A stretch of 64,000 bases of DNA from Sophora flavescens (taxonomy: Eukaryota; Streptophyta; Magnoliopsida; Fabales; Fabaceae). The translations under genes were made by a program, and so were the position numbers. Every line of letters begins with the position of its first letter. The first letter of the stretch is position 1. The stretch lies in the NCBI GenBank assembly GCA_030762895.1, contig CM061070.1:51597007-51661006 (forward strand), read 5' to 3'. The notes below the pieces were generated by a model. The model searched no databases. It was not told the origin of the DNA and worked only from the letters and a program-made list of their open reading frames with translations. Shown here one piece after another: positions 11,131 through 23,110 of this stretch.

Positions 11131-11855
11131 CAGTCTTTCAAGGTTACATACAGAGGAATGACCGAACAGAGGGTAGACGACTTCAATGTAGCAGGATGGC
11201 CGCTACATTGAAGATCATAGGTATAGGATGGCTGAACAGAGAGACAAACTCCTCGTTGGAACAAAGTTACAAACAGAGGGATGACTACCGGAATGCCACT
11301 AGGCTTGCCGGAAAATGGTCATGCTTGGCTGGAAACGTGATGGGGTGCTGGAATATTCATCCTTTCCGGCCATTCAAGTGAGGAAGAAAAAAGGTGTGTG
11401 CGGCTAGTGTCTGTCTGAGGAAGAACATGTGAAATCCTAGACAAAATTGACTGGGTGAAACTAAGTGAGGGTAAAATTGACTTTTACTAAAACTGGCTTT
11501 TAATGGGTTTAAGTGGGGGCAGAATAGAGTAGCTCGGAGTTAAAGAACAATATAGAACTTTCAAGAGTGACAGTAAGAATAAAAATGTAAGAACAACGCT
11601 GAGGAAACAAGAAATCCTAATTCTAGTAGCAGAGAAGGTAGCAGCTGCAACAAACAGAAGAAAAGAGGAGAACGTAGGAAGGAAAACCACCAAAGCATCA
11701 TCGTAAATAGGGTTTATTAAAGGGCAAAACCCGCGACCTTCGATGTGGCGGCCGCAATTCACGAATGTGATGCCCTCTACACAACAACGCCCTGCTACGT
11801 GCGATCTCGTCATGCTCCAGTGCCGCTTCGCTATTGCCCGCTATTGACAACATAG
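11131..11855. mobile_element. Putative non-autonomous hAT-like element in intron, copy A
   Basis: A block inside the large intron between the exons at 12624 and 10784. Its right end carries the CCGCTATTGACAAC sequence. Reverse-complemented, this resembles the GTCAATCCCGGATAGCGG sequence at the left end of the copy B version (about 40500). Small open frames (up to 108 codons, minus strand) look incidental. No target-site duplication could be defined. Confidence 0.4.
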
Positions 11856-13019
11856 AACTTAAGGAATTAAAACAGATGCCACTAATGAACATTTCAAAAA
11901 ATCACCATTAATCTAATGAAGACCTATGACTTATGGTTGTCTTGTGCTTCTTAGACTCACCTATCTGCAATATGTCCCTTCTATATTCACAATTGAAGAG
12001 TTGAAATTTGAAAGCACAATTCTAGAGCTTTCGTTCTTGTTGTAGAGAACTAACGATCAATAAAAATCAATAATCTTTAGAAGTCCAAATAATCACTATT
12101 CAACTTTTTATTAAAGATGAATATTATTTTAGAAAGAGACATAGAGCACATACATGGACTTAAATCAAGACATAAGCTTATTTACTACGTACATGAAGTG
12201 AGTTCAGACTATCATATAAAAACAAAACTCTGACCAAAGCACAAACTGTTGGTGAGAATTATTTGTTTGACACTGACCAACATATATACCATAAATCTTT
12301 GTCGCTCCAATATAGTGATTCACACAGGACATCAAGTACCTCAACCAATTAACATATCACATGTAAATCTAAAAGTATTAAATGGAAAAAGCTGCATCAA
12401 AATATACAATTACAATGAAAACTGAAACATGTGCACTGGATGCATAGCATGTATGCAGGCAACACTCAACAGAAAACCTAGAACCATTAGAGAGCAATTT
12501 ACAGAATTACAAACTCTAGTTTTATGTTATTCCAACATGTGTGCTCAAAAAATGTGGGACGCATACATTCTGCTTAACTACAACACATTGAAGCAACTTT
12601 CCCAATTTATTTAGTTTCAGTACCTGCAAACAACCACCATCATCTTTCGCAGATTTCAGGAATACTTCTGACAGATCTTTGCAGCTGACTTTTCCATTGC
12701 AACCTGTTGCGAACAATGAACCAAAACTTGTTCTTCGGCAATATCTTGCCCAATATAATCCATATCATTTGAGTCCAAAATATTATTGTTTTGTTGAATC
12801 AGAAGCTGCAAATTAGTGCATATTATTCCACGAATATCAGGTTCTTTTAGCTTTGCAGATCCATGAAACTTTTAGCAGTATCCATAGGATAGTTGCAAAA
12901 CGAAGGCAACAGAGACCACAAAAAGTAAGCAAGTGCATCGCTCCTTGATGACACTATCAGTCCCTGTTTATCAAGCTGCAAAGTGTAGAGTAAGAAATGA
13001 AAACCATGCAGAACAATAA

Positions 13020-13487
13020 CCAGTGTTATCGAATAGCGGTTATGGCGGTGCCATGGCGGAAAGCGGTGGCGGGATTCGAAGGAAACGCCATACGGTGGCA
13101 GTTGCGTGGCGGATTTCACATGACGGTCTGCAGCGGCGGCGCATGGCGGGCACAGACCTAAAAGCCCGCTCTTTTAGTAAAATTCAAGGCAAAACAGTCT
13201 TCTGGGCCATCTGGGTTGTGCGACCCGACCCAAAATATAGGCCCAAAATGGGTAAAATCCTAATGAAAATGCCTGCCCCTTATTTTCCTCTCTCACTTTC
13301 GTCTGAAACCTTGTTCGACCAGAACCTTTTCTTTCCTCTCATTTCACACTTTCTTCTCCGACCACCCCCTGTCCGACGATCAACCTTGCTAGTAGTCTGT
13401 GGTAAGTGAATATGAGACTCATGATATTTTCTATCAATTTAGTTTATGGATCTTGATATATGTAGTTAGTCTTCTGGATTTTATATT
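13020..13487. mobile_element. Fragment of hAT-like element replacing an exon, copy A
   Basis: Begins near CAGTGTTATCGAATAGCGG, a typical 5' terminus of a plant hAT group. GGCGG-rich subterminal repeats follow (13040-13150), then a C/T-rich stretch. The flank at 13488 matches copy B at about 43286. Here copy A therefore lacks B 42481-43285, including one RRP12-like exon, and carries this fragment instead. Confidence 0.55.
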
Positions 13488-13812
13488 CATGAGAAACTGT
13501 TCAAAATTGGGACATTTGGTCCTGCTAGGAAAATAGAACATATCCAAGCTGGTGGTATAATATCTTGACATTCACACTAGTATAGTTTATCAAAAAAAAA
13601 TGTAACACAACATAGAAAAGAAGGGTAGACCTGCTTCCTAATGGGAAAATCTTCATCAGGCCGCTTCTGCATATTTTCCAAGTTATTGAGTATTCCTCTC
13701 TTAAAGTAAGTACAATAATCTCCTGCATTAATAATAGCATCAATAACAAATATCAGTAACTGATAAGAGTGATAGGTACCAGGAATTAATAGGGAAGTTA
13801 GAAACGAAATAT

Positions 13813-14092
13813 GTTGTGTTATTACTGTCCTCAAGCCTGTATCAGCTGATATCAGTGCTTGGTATGGAAAAGAATGAACAGATACAGAGACAAAGAAGAA
13901 AGACAGCCTAGGCAAATTAGAGAGCGCCTGATCTCTCCCAAGTCCTATCCGGATTCCAGCCTGCCTCTCACTCTCTCATTCATTCCCTATATACCCATTT
14001 TACAACTGACTCCCACACCCTCACTACCTCACTGCTGCCACCTCAGCAGTTAGTTACATTGGGTCATACTCCCCTCTATTTCTCCTCACAAA
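13813..14092 (-). mobile_element. Possible short solo LTR, copy A
   Basis: A block shared with copy B (about 43632-43920). On the minus strand it has a GGTATATAGGG TATA-like box, CT-rich downstream sequence and a possible end …CAGTAATAACA. No internal region or clear duplication is visible. It could equally be intron sequence. Confidence 0.3.
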
Positions 14093-15381
14093 CACCTAGT
14101 TATTGGAGGTTCCTATTAGTAAAAAGAAGTTTACACCACATTATTATTTGAGGAATGAGATTAAAAAAAATACTGCAAGTCCAAAGCTAATAAAGAAACC
14201 AGGAGAAGGACAACGCCAGGTTGTATAAATTAATCAAACACGAAACAATACTTACCCATGACAAATCAACAAATTATATAAGTCAATGCAAGAAAGTAAA
14301 ACAAGACTTGACGGCAATCTGAATACCTAATTTATGAAACATAGCTGAAACAACTTGAAATACTCTCTGTCCCAGACAGTAGTATAGCGACAATCAAGTA
14401 AGCTCACAATAGTCGCACAAATTTCTTCAATAATGGTTGGCCCTGATCTCCTTGATGCTTTGTTTTCATCCAAAGTTATCTGATCCCCTGTTTAATCAAA
14501 CTTTCATCAATACAAGAATTGATAATGTTCTTGAGTGCATCAGTGGCAGCATGCATGGCCTCTTCATGTTCAGATTCCAAAATGTCTGCATATTTACAAT
14601 TGCATGCTTGTTTCTGGAATTAAGTAACTATATGCACAAACACACACCATAATAATATAATAATTCAAAATATCATTTAAACCTTTGAGATAACTAAAGA
14701 CAAAAGGAAGCGTACCTACACATATTTGGCTCTTAATGGAATAAAGTTTTTTGATTCCAGCATCAAGCAGGCTTGCAATAAATGGGCATGTTCTTCTTAT
14801 CTGATGAGATAGAAAGCGCCAATAAGCTTAGCAACTCCTCAAGTAGTAGCGAAGAATTTTGAATGTTCAACAAGATATCACGAAGACACAACTGAGATTG
14901 CCTTCTGACCTGTTGAAATATCTTATCTAGTTAGCACACACACAACATTGATTCGACTCAAGTGTGTACATACATACCTTAGGTCGTGAATCAGTAAGAA
15001 ACCCTAACAAGACATTGAACAAGTTGTTGTGAGTGTCGCCGTTGATGAGCAACAAATGCGAGAGGCACTTGAATCTGTAGACAACAGCGCTCTCAGAAAC
15101 CACCAAGGGAGAGCGTAGAACTCGTACGAGGAGCTCTCGGACAAGGGCTCTCTCTTCTTCTTCAACACCACGACAGGAACTGAAATATTATATTATGCAG
15201 GGAATAAATAAATGAAACACTGGAAGGCACTGAAATAAATAAATCAGAGAACTAAATCAAATCAAATAACTAAACAAAACAGAGAACTAATAAGTAAAAA
15301 AACAAAGAAAATATTCAAATAACTGAAAAACAAACAAACAGAGAAGTAAATGAAAGAAGAAACAGAGATGAGAAAACATAC

Positions 15382-15600
15382 CTGCAGAGAGAAGGCCGGA
15401 CGACGACGTGAGAGAACGACCTGGCGGCGCTGCGACTTCGAGGCGGCCAGATGAGCGGCGGCTGGGCGGCAGCGCTCGTGCTGTGCTGGGGTGCGATTCG
15501 TGATCTGGGGTGCTGTGCTGCGGCCGGCCGCCGCTTGGGGGAGGCTGACTGAGAGTGATGGTGGTGAGAGTGTGGATGTGACTTTATGAGGGTGAAACTG
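15382..15600 (-). pseudogene. First exon (5' UTR or N-terminus) of RRP12-like gene, copy A
   Basis: A GC-rich block that ends in CTGCAG followed by a GTATGT donor on the minus strand, and so splices in principle to the exon at 15179. A 115-codon frame covers it but does not join in frame to the RRP12-like reading frame of the next exon. It may be 5' UTR, or a frame-broken N-terminus. The matching block in copy B is 46504-46700. Confidence 0.4.
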
Positions 15601-15681
15601 TGAAAGCAAAAAATGAAACCCTAGAAAGAGAAGAGTAATAAAAGTGTAAAAATGGGTCAGATCTTAAAAAGAAAAAAATTA

Positions 15682-15978
15682 GGTTTAAGTATTACTTTGA
15701 TTCTTATACGTGACACGAATTCTCGATTTGGTTCCTATACATAAAAAAATTATTTAAATGGTCCCTATATGTACAAAAATTCCTCATTTAGTCCCTGCCG
15801 TACTAAATTTTAGGGACTGATTTAATAATTTTTTGCTCGTATAGGGACCAAACAGGTAATGTATGGGGACCAAATGGGGACTTTTTGTACGTATAGGGAC
15901 TATTTTAATAATTTTTCATGTATGGTGAGCAAATCGAGAATTCGTATCACATATAGGGACCATAGTATTAATTTAACC
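15682..15978. mobile_element. MITE with GGGACC-rich inverted repeats, copy A only
   Basis: The left end GGTTTAAGTATTACTTTG matches the reverse complement of the right end (…CATAGTATTAATTTAACC). Inside are inverted pairs of the TAGTCCCT/AGGGACCA motif. A different MITE occupies the equivalent place in copy B (46824-47313). Confidence 0.65.
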
Positions 15979-15984
15979 AAAAAA

Positions 15985-16170
15985 TTTAAAATAGCCAGTT
16001 TAAAAAAAAATAGCCAACCAGACCAGTCAACACGTCCCATCCCGTTCTCGCCTCGTTTTCTTGCCTGGGTGGCTCTGCTGGTTTATGGGTTGAAAACTAT
16101 AACACGCCGCATAAAAAAATCGGGTTTAACAGGTTGGCATGTCGGCCTCAACCCGTTTTGTCACCCCTAG
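15985..16170. mobile_element. hAT-like MITE end, copy A
   Basis: Ends GTTTTGTCACCCCTA, the reverse complement of the common TAGGGGTG terminus of plant hAT MITEs, with TGGGTTGAAAAC and CCCGTTTT subterminal repeats. The left end is not clear. Copy B has the matching segment at 47340-47462. Confidence 0.5.
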
Positions 16171-16582
16171 ATACAGGGTTCACCTTCACATGGTTAATGG
16201 GTTAACCCAGGTCACTAGACTTATTTTTATCAGGCCCAATTACTTTTGTGACTATATTATTGTGCGGTTGTAATTGTAAATGCATACCTGAGCACTCTTT
16301 GACAGTTCGGTCTTTGGCATGGCAAAGACCCGAACCAATGGGTACTCATCCGAACTCGTCCCGACTTTGACGAGGAAAATCCGCTTTGATTGGGGACGGG
16401 GCGGAGATGGGGAGTCGGGGCATACGCCTTGTTGTTTAATAATTATAATAATAACATCATATATCTATGTAGGGTATTGAATTTGTTTACATTGAAAGGC
16501 TGCATCCTATATAAAAAGGGTACACTTTTTTTGGACAAATTATATAACATTTTATTGTACTTTTATTATTGTATTTTGATGT
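16171..16582. other. Non-coding stretch before gypsy LTR, copy A
   Basis: Contains a GGGGACGGGGCGG-type hAT-like subterminal patch (16310-16430) and AT-rich sequence. The same stretch lies at 47463-47874. No gene seen. Confidence 0.4.
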
Positions 16583-18137
16583 TGTAACACCCAATTTTTC
16601 GAATATATGTTTTTATGCGTTGTATATAGTTGTATGTTGTGCTAGATTATCATAAAGGTGCTTTAGGGAATTTAAAATGGGGTTAAGTGGGATTTTCTGG
16701 TCAAAAATCCCTTTCTAATGCATTTGTTGCACTCTCCTGGAGCTCGAAACAGTTGTGTCTCCTGATAGACACAGCTGTGTCTACCTCTCTAAATCACAGT
16801 TTTGTCCCGGGAAACAAGTGTGTCTAATTCTCGAAAACGTTGTTCTGGTCAGGGACACAGCTATGTCTCCTGATAGATACGATTGTGTCTAGTTCTCAAA
16901 GACATTTTAGTCTAGCAATATAACTAAGTGAGTGATGAGGGTTACAACCCTCATTTTGACACTTTTCGCAACCCCTGTGCGACAGAAATCTCTCATCCCT
17001 CTTCTCTTTAAAACCCCTTCGTGTTCTTCGGCGTTCTTGTTTGCGATTGGAGAGTAAGCCGAACGTTAGTGTCAATTAAGGTAATCTTGTAAACTCGTTA
17101 TTAATCTCCCTTTTGTTTTCTTGAATCGGGGATCAATTGTTCTTCCCTCTTTGATGTTTTGACCAAGATTTATTGAACTGTTGAATCGTTCGAGGGAGCC
17201 AAGCTTGGATTAGCTTAAGTTGACCGTAGAATTAGACCATCATACCAGGTATGGGGAAAAGAGATTAGTATAACATGTAGGCATTGGGGTATTGTAAGAT
17301 GAAGGGTTAACCTATGACCCTGTTGTGTGCTAATTGTTAAAGTGATGTTGCTTGTTATATGTATGTCATGCTTCCTCTATGATTGGTATGTTTTAAATTG
17401 TGAATCACTATGGATGACGATGATGCCATGATTGTATGGTTTGATGTTCGATGTTGACGAATGTCGTTATGGTTACAAACACACCAATTAAAATATAGGG
17501 ATGTTAGTAATGACATAAGAATTAAGGGATATTTCCCAATGTTCATAAGACATGAATCTTAGAAAAAAAGAAGTGAGGTTAATGCTCAATCGTATAGTTA
17601 AGACCCTATGGTTGATCCACGAGTGCTTTAGGGATGTTAATAATAAAATCAGAATTAAAGGATTAACTCCCAATGATCATGATACATGAAGATTAAATAA
17701 GAGGAACGAGACTAATACTTGATCGTGTAGTTAAAAGCCAATAGGATTGATCTATGAGTGCCCTAGGAGTTTGGCAATGGTTCCCAAACCTTCTGCCTAG
17801 AAAGTACTGCCATGTTCCAGTAAGCACGACCGTGCTCAATAAACAGCACGTCGGTGCTCAATGCCAGCACGCCCGTGCCAGGGGATCAGCATGATCGTTC
17901 TCCCCAATCAGAACCAGATGTTAAGTGGGAACAAGGGTGTTTCACCCACATTGTTCCTATGACGAAATAAGACATCAATCGAAGTAAAGACAAGATAGAT
18001 AATCTAATTAAGCTTTAACCAAGATAATTAAATGTAAAAAGTTAAGATGGTTAAGTCGGTAACGATTGGTTACCGCACGATGTTAAACTTTGATGCTTAA
18101 CGGTCAAAGTTGTCGTGATGCTTATTGGTCAAGATGT
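16583..18137 (+). mobile_element. Truncated Ty3/gypsy 5' LTR, copy A
   Basis: Begins TGTAACACCC and matches the intact LTR at 47875-50512 over its first 1.55 kb. The flanking sequence before it is the same as in copy B, so the insertion predates the segmental duplication. It carries dyad clusters: AGACACAGCTGTGTCT-type at 16749-16891 and AGCACG..CGTGCT-type at 17822-17902. The match to B stops at about 18137; the rest of the LTR and the primer-binding site are lost. Confidence 0.8.
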
Positions 18138-18699
18138 TGACCGAGACACCCCACTGTGCCTCTTTGTGTCATTAGATTAAAACCTCATTATTTAATTACT
18201 TAATCGCACGGTTAACGTGAAAATACGTAAAAATTAAAACTTAACTTATAAAGTATACAACTTCATATAGAATGACATATCACAATATAAGTATATTATG
18301 CATATTACAAAACACTATTGAGGATATCCTATCAGTAGGATCCCTCACAGGCATATACTTAGACAAAAAGTTAAACAGAGAAAAACATAATAAAAATAAG
18401 CCTCACGAGATGCACTAGCCATAACTAACTAGACCCTAATCACCATGGGTCACAACACGTCCTCCAGCCTCCGGTTCGTAGGGAGTTCCATCCAACTCCT
18501 CCTGGTTACGCTCATCCACAGGGTCTTCTCGTACGATTCCACAAGGAAATAAAATACAACATACATAAATATACAGGGGATAAGAAACAGTTCTATCATC
18601 AAAAAGCGGAAAATAGTCATAGTAAATTATACCGTAATTGTCACGGACAATCAACACACATAACTAATGAATCATCCTTAGGTTAATATATATCATCCT
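18138..18699. other. Unassigned segment, possibly reverse-oriented LTR piece
   Basis: Starts TGTTGACCGAGACACCCC. Reverse-complemented this looks like a chromovirus-type LTR terminus ending in GGGGTGTC. The rest is AT-rich with a GC-richer patch at 18420-18545. No reliable open frame. The Athila-like element begins at 18700. Confidence 0.3.
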
Positions 18700-20012
18700 T
18701 GATGAGTGTGATTACACCTCATATTTCTTTATCATATTGCATGCATTTTCATGTAGTTTAGGCATTTTTAATTTTATTTTTGTTAGTTTTTACCTTGGAA
18801 CGGGTAAGGCGGTTTTGTGGTGTTGTTGTGCAGGAATTGAAGATTAAAATGTTCAAGATCAACCATGATGGAGCTTGCATGAAGATGGAGCTTGAAAAGT
18901 AAGAAAAATGAGCCAAACAGAGCCTATCACGGCGTAGCCGTGACAGCCATCACGGCCATGATCGAGCAAGGCTGAAAAGAAAAAAAGGAAAAAGTCGGAA
19001 CCTGTCACGGCCGTGACATGCCATCGGTGCCAAGTTTTCCAAGATAGAATATGTCACGGCCTAGTTGTGACAGGCATCACGGTCGTGACGTGCAATATCT
19101 GGAATTTTAAAACATGATTTGATCTAATTTTGTAATTTCTTGGGATTCAAGTTACCCTACTCTATAAATAGAGCAATTAGGCTCGAAAATAGGGGGACTT
19201 GGGCTGCTACCTTAGGCAAAAATTAGGATTTCTCTTCTTCTCCAATTTCTTCTCTTCTCTTAGGTTTTCTTTTATGCTTTTGTTAATCAAGCTTGCTATG
19301 AACATGGCAATGCTTGAGTAGTGTTTTTATTTCTAGGAATTGGGGCTATGCCCAAGATTTGTTTTATGTTATGAATTGACATTTTACTTCTTGTTAATTT
19401 CAATTCGCTTTCGATTTGATTCCTATTGCATGAATTACTTGTGAATCTGGTGCGTATTTATTTGCATGTCTTAGATACTCTAAGGAGGAACCTAGCAGTG
19501 AACTTAGGTATTGGATCTATAGGAATTAAACTTATGACTTAAATCACGAGAGTTAGAAGTGGTCCTTCGAGGGTTCACTGAATTGTCACAAAGCTTAAAA
19601 TGTTCGATTTAAATTCAATTACCACGAGAGTATGGGTTGGTTTAATCGGGCACGATTCTTGTATCCCGAGAGGCAATATTAACTTAATTAGGATAAATTC
19701 ACCTTCAAAGCAAATTTCGATATCAATTTAGTAACATGAGCAGTCTTGTTGGTAACCCAATTCCTGGGAATCTCTTTTGATATTGAAAAAATCTCAAATT
19801 TGATTTACTTTCCTATTTTGTTGTTGATTGTGTTTTAGATATTTGATTTGTTAGTTAATCTTTTAAAAACCAAATCTTTTCCAAATCTCCTTTTTCTAGT
19901 CCAGTTTAATTGATTTAATAATTGATAGTTATTTAAGATCACGGTCCCTGTGAATTCGATCTTTTTATTACTTGAAGACGAAGCCGTTCACTTGCGGATT
20001 CGAGCACCATCA
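18700..20012 (+). mobile_element. 5' LTR of Athila-like element
   Basis: TGATGAGTGTG…CACCATCA, beginning TG and ending CA. Contains a TATA box at 19162-19169 and a cluster of TCACGGC..GCCGTGA dyads at 18926-19089. The related LTR on the minus strand is 55728-54178. Confidence 0.85.
19162..19169 (+). promoter_or_regulatory. LTR TATA box
   Basis: CTATAAATA-type box in the LTR, upstream of gag. Likely start region for the element transcript, inferred from motif and position only. Confidence 0.6.
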
Positions 20013-20018
20013 AGTTTT

Positions 20019-20036
20019 TGGCGCCGTTGCCGGGGA
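20019..20036 (+). other. Primer-binding site (tRNA-Asp type)
   Basis: TGGCGCCGTTGCCGGGGA follows 6 bases after the LTR end. This is the primer-binding site known for Athila-type elements, complementary to the 3' end of tRNA-Asp. The same 18 bases recur at 60723-60740. Confidence 0.9.
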
Positions 20037-20167
20037 TTGTGCTTTCTTGAATCTCAATTTAATTTTTAAATTGATTTTTCTGGACCTTTTTTATATATAT
20101 ATATTAAAATTTTCTCTCTTTTTTTCATTTATCTCTTTTTCTTTTTCTAGAGTATCTACCTCTCTCT

Positions 20168-21310
20168 TTGCAGGAATTTTTCTCTCTTATGCAAAGATTC
20201 CAAAGTCTCGGAAATCTTATTGAAGTTGACCCCGAGATCGAAAGGACCTTTCATAGACGTGGGAGACTACAAAGACAAAGAGTGAGAGAAAGGTTGATTC
20301 TCGTTCCACTCATGACGAATCTACCGGATACCAAACTACCGAAGGACTACGCAGCCCCAAATGCTAGGGGTTTACGAACTGGGATTGCTAGGCCAGAAAT
20401 TGAGGCGGAGAACTACACTATACCGCCTCTGTTAATTGGCATGATTAGGCAAAATCAATTTGGAGGATTACCCTCGGAGGACCCGACCGATCATGTGGAG
20501 ACATTCTTGGAGTTCACCGATGCAATAAGAATTCATGGTGCCCCGATTGATGCTATTCACTTGAGGTTATTCCCCTCCTCTCTGACTGGAAAGGCAAAAG
20601 CTTGGTTGAAGCAAGTGCCCGCTAATACTTTGTCAACTTGGGACCAACTGGAGTAGGCATTCTTGGAGAAATTCTTCCTTCCATCCAAGACTGCTTACCT
20701 ACGAACTCAGATCATCGGCTTCTTCCAAAAGGACGGAGAACGCTTATCCGAAGCTTGGGATCGTCACAAAGGATTGCTAGAGTCTTGCCCACATCATGGG
20801 CTCGAGAGGTGGTTGTTAGTGCATACCTTCTACAACGGATTGGATTACTCTTCGAAGGTGTCACTTGACTCCGCAGTTGGTGGAGCCTTTATGAATAGAC
20901 CTCTGACTGAAGCGTTCAATATCATTGAAAACGTAGCCACCAACTATCACCATTCGGAAAGAGGTAATAACCCGAGAAAGCTTTCGGGGGGTAAGTTTGA
21001 AATGAATAGCACTGATCTAATTATGTTTACATTTGACTCATTGAATAAACGCTTTGATAAGCTTGAAAAGGCTAATGTGAGTTCAATAGGTGCTACTAAT
21101 GTTGTTTGTGAGATTTGTGGAATGCAGGGGCATGACATAATGGAATGCCCACATGGTATTGCTCCTGGATTCGGTGCTTCGGGGTAACAAGTAAACTCTT
21201 GTCACAACTACGATGACACGAACCCGAAGTTGCCAAACTATGTTCCCCAAATTCTTACAACCAAGGAAGGAAGAATAGTCCTTATCTCTCCTATGGGAAC
21301 TACAACAACA
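20168..21310 (+). pseudogene. Athila-like gag, broken
   Basis: Structural gag protein that would assemble the particle. Retrotransposon-gag domain at about 20400-20960 (motifs NQFGGLPSEDPTDHVETFLE, FLEKFF and SEAWDR), then a CCHC zinc knuckle near 21109-21152 (CEICGMQGHDIMEC). Defects: an in-frame TAG at 20654-20656 where the related copy has Gln, TAA at 21185-21187 where it has Glu, and a frameshift near 21245. The start is uncertain; the first ATG of the long frame is at 20168. Confidence 0.85.
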
Positions 21311-21312
21311 CG

Positions 21313-22483
21313 TTGAATCATGAATTCCAGGAAGGCCAAGGTAATAGGAAACCCGCATCGGGGTATCCTCAGATACAAAATTCTAAACTTGAGTCTCTTT
21401 TGGAAAATTTTGTTGAAACTCAAACAAAGCAAAATGAAGAGTTTAGGCAACAAGGTAGGACAGTCAATGAGGCAATAAAAAAGTTAGCATCTAAGGTAGA
21501 TAACTTAGCCATCCATAATAAGATGTTAGAAACTCAGATTGCCCAACAAGCTAGTACATATTCTACAACTAAAGGGTACGTTTCCAAGACAACCCGAAGT
21601 TAATCCCAATGAGCACTGTAATGTTATATACTTGAGGGATGATAAGTTTGGGGTGGTTGAAAAGGATGTGGAATGTGAGGAGGACATGAGTGAACATGAA
21701 GAGATGGAGCCAAAGTATTTCCCTCCACCACCTTACCAACCCCTAATACCTTTCCCACAAAGGTTGGTCAAGAAAAAGCAAGTAGAAAAAGAAACAAAGA
21801 GCTTATTTGAGGAGCATGATGCCGTGATAAAAACTAATATGCCTCCTAAACTAAAAGATCCATGAAGTTTCTCTATTGCTTGCTCAATCGGAGAATTAAA
21901 AATAGACCAAGCCTTATGTGACTTAGGGGCTAGTGCAAGTTTGATGCCGCTTACTATCTTTGAGAGGTTAGGAACCAAGGAATTGAGTCCATCCAAGTCC
22001 TCTGTACAATTTGCGGATGGATCAACTAAAACCACTCTAGGCATACTAGAGAATGTCCCCATAAAGGTAGGGAAATTTTTCATTCCTTCCGATTTCATGG
22101 TGTTGGACATGAACTGGAATTCTAAATTCCCTATCATTCTTGGGAGGCCATTCTTGGCCACAGCTGGAGCCATAATAGATGTAAAAAATGGTAAGCTTTC
22201 CTTTAATTTAGAGGAAGGTAGGGTGGATTTTGATTTGACTAACTCATATAACAACCTTCCTTTTGAGAGTCATGTGTGCAGGATTGAGATAATGCCTCCA
22301 AAGGTGAAGGAAGAGCTTAACATGGAAGCAACTCCGAAACTTTGCATGACAAATGATGCACCAAATAATGATGAAGTTGGAGTTGCTCAACATGTGGAGT
22401 TAAAACTTCCACCGGAAGGAAGTAAGGCCATGAAACTCGGAGTGAAAAGAGCAAAGCGAAAGCGCATGTGGCCACATGAATAA
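21313..22483 (+). pseudogene. Gag C-terminal linker and retropepsin-like protease, broken
   Basis: Coiled-coil-like linker at 21313-21560 (heptad pattern, QNEEFRQQGR, KVDNLAIHNKMLETQIAQQ). Then an acidic-proline segment (PPPPYQPLIPFPQRL), then an aspartic protease domain at about 21915-22260. Its active site is LCDLGASASL and its flap/strand motif is FPIILGRPFLAT. A frameshift near 21560 and an in-frame TGA at 21863-21865 break the protein. The C-terminal tail is basic (KRAKRKRMWP), with the stop after 22480. No polymerase follows. Confidence 0.82.
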
Positions 22484-22771
22484 AATAGGCTCTTTGATGG
22501 ACTTCCTTGGAAGAGAGGTGTTCTTGCATTTTCAAGCCCAGCTGATCCCGGTTGATCCAAGGGAGTATGGTCAAGCTTAAGACCGTAAATAAGCGCTTCT
22601 TGGGAGGCAACCCAAGTTTTCTTTCCCTTTTCAATTTGTTTTTGAATTTTGTTGTTGAATAATTTGAGAAGGTTAAGAGAATAAAGATCACAAATTGATG
22701 GTTTTGCCAAGTATTTTCAGGTTATGAAGGCATGAAGAGTAAAATGGCATGGAAAAACGAAGTAAGAGAAG

Positions 22772-23110
22772 ATCATGGCCTGCCCCTGATATCCATCATG
22801 GCCAAGATGTGAGACCAGAAGTGATCACGCCCAAGCCGTGACAGGGGTCACGGCCATGATTAGCCAACAGATGAAGATCCGAAAGGAACACGGCCCAGTC
22901 GTGATAGCCCTCGTGGGCGTGATGAGAAGGACCCAGAAGATCAGAATGTATCACGGCCTAGCCGTGATAGAAGTCACGGCCGTGAGAGGCCAGCTCCTAT
23001 AGACCCGAATTGATCACGGCCCAGCTGTGATGTATATCACGCCCGTGATGGGGACTTGCTTGACACCAGAACTGGTCACGGCCTGCCCGTGATGAATGTC
23101 ACAGTCGTGA
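22772..23110. repeat. Dyad array, 6 units, Athila-like 3' region
   Basis: Six units about 55 bp apart. Each pairs an interrupted dyad (best copy TCACGGCCTAGCCGTGA, 7-bp arms with a 3-base gap) with a compact dyad (TCACGGCCGTGA) a few bases later. The sequence between units is not repeated. Some units have decayed. Confidence 0.85.

Larger units (their letters stand above)
9790..15179 (-). pseudogene. RRP12-like (ARM-repeat) pseudogene, copy A
   Basis: A minus-strand spliced gene resembling RRP12, a HEAT/ARM-repeat protein needed for nucleolar and cytoplasmic maturation of ribosomal subunits. Exons in transcription order: 15179-14978 (ends FLTDSRPK), 14909-14716 (RRQSQLCLRDILLN), 14585-14327 (EEAMHAATDALKNIIN), 13722-13631 (RPDEDFPIRKQ), 12975-12624 (SDALAYFLWSLLPSFCNYP), a partial exon near 10784-10660 (ADVHNLFEEK), 10497-10404 (LLPGLDDKDIASLF) and 9917-9790 (FEELMVEILPSYHF). 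GT-AG borders are visible at most. Middle exons, the C-terminal part and the exon matching 42510-42708 are missing. One base is lost near 9845, shifting frame after HFSA. Inactive. Assignment rests on recalled family motifs. Confidence 0.75.

Noticed and set aside
11487..11813. 108-codon minus-strand frame, also present as 41359-41667
   Set aside because: Similarity in both copies only reflects the segmental duplication; the N-terminal part differs by indels and the frame lies in a hAT-like intronic insert.
9790..15179. RRP12-like gene as functional
   Set aside because: Missing exons, frameshifts, a lost exon replaced by hAT-like DNA and no C-terminal part in either copy.
22772..23110. CRISPR-like array
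   Set aside because: Regularly spaced short palindromes, but this is plant nuclear DNA inside an LTR element. Units are imperfect, spacers are not uniform and there are no cas genes.
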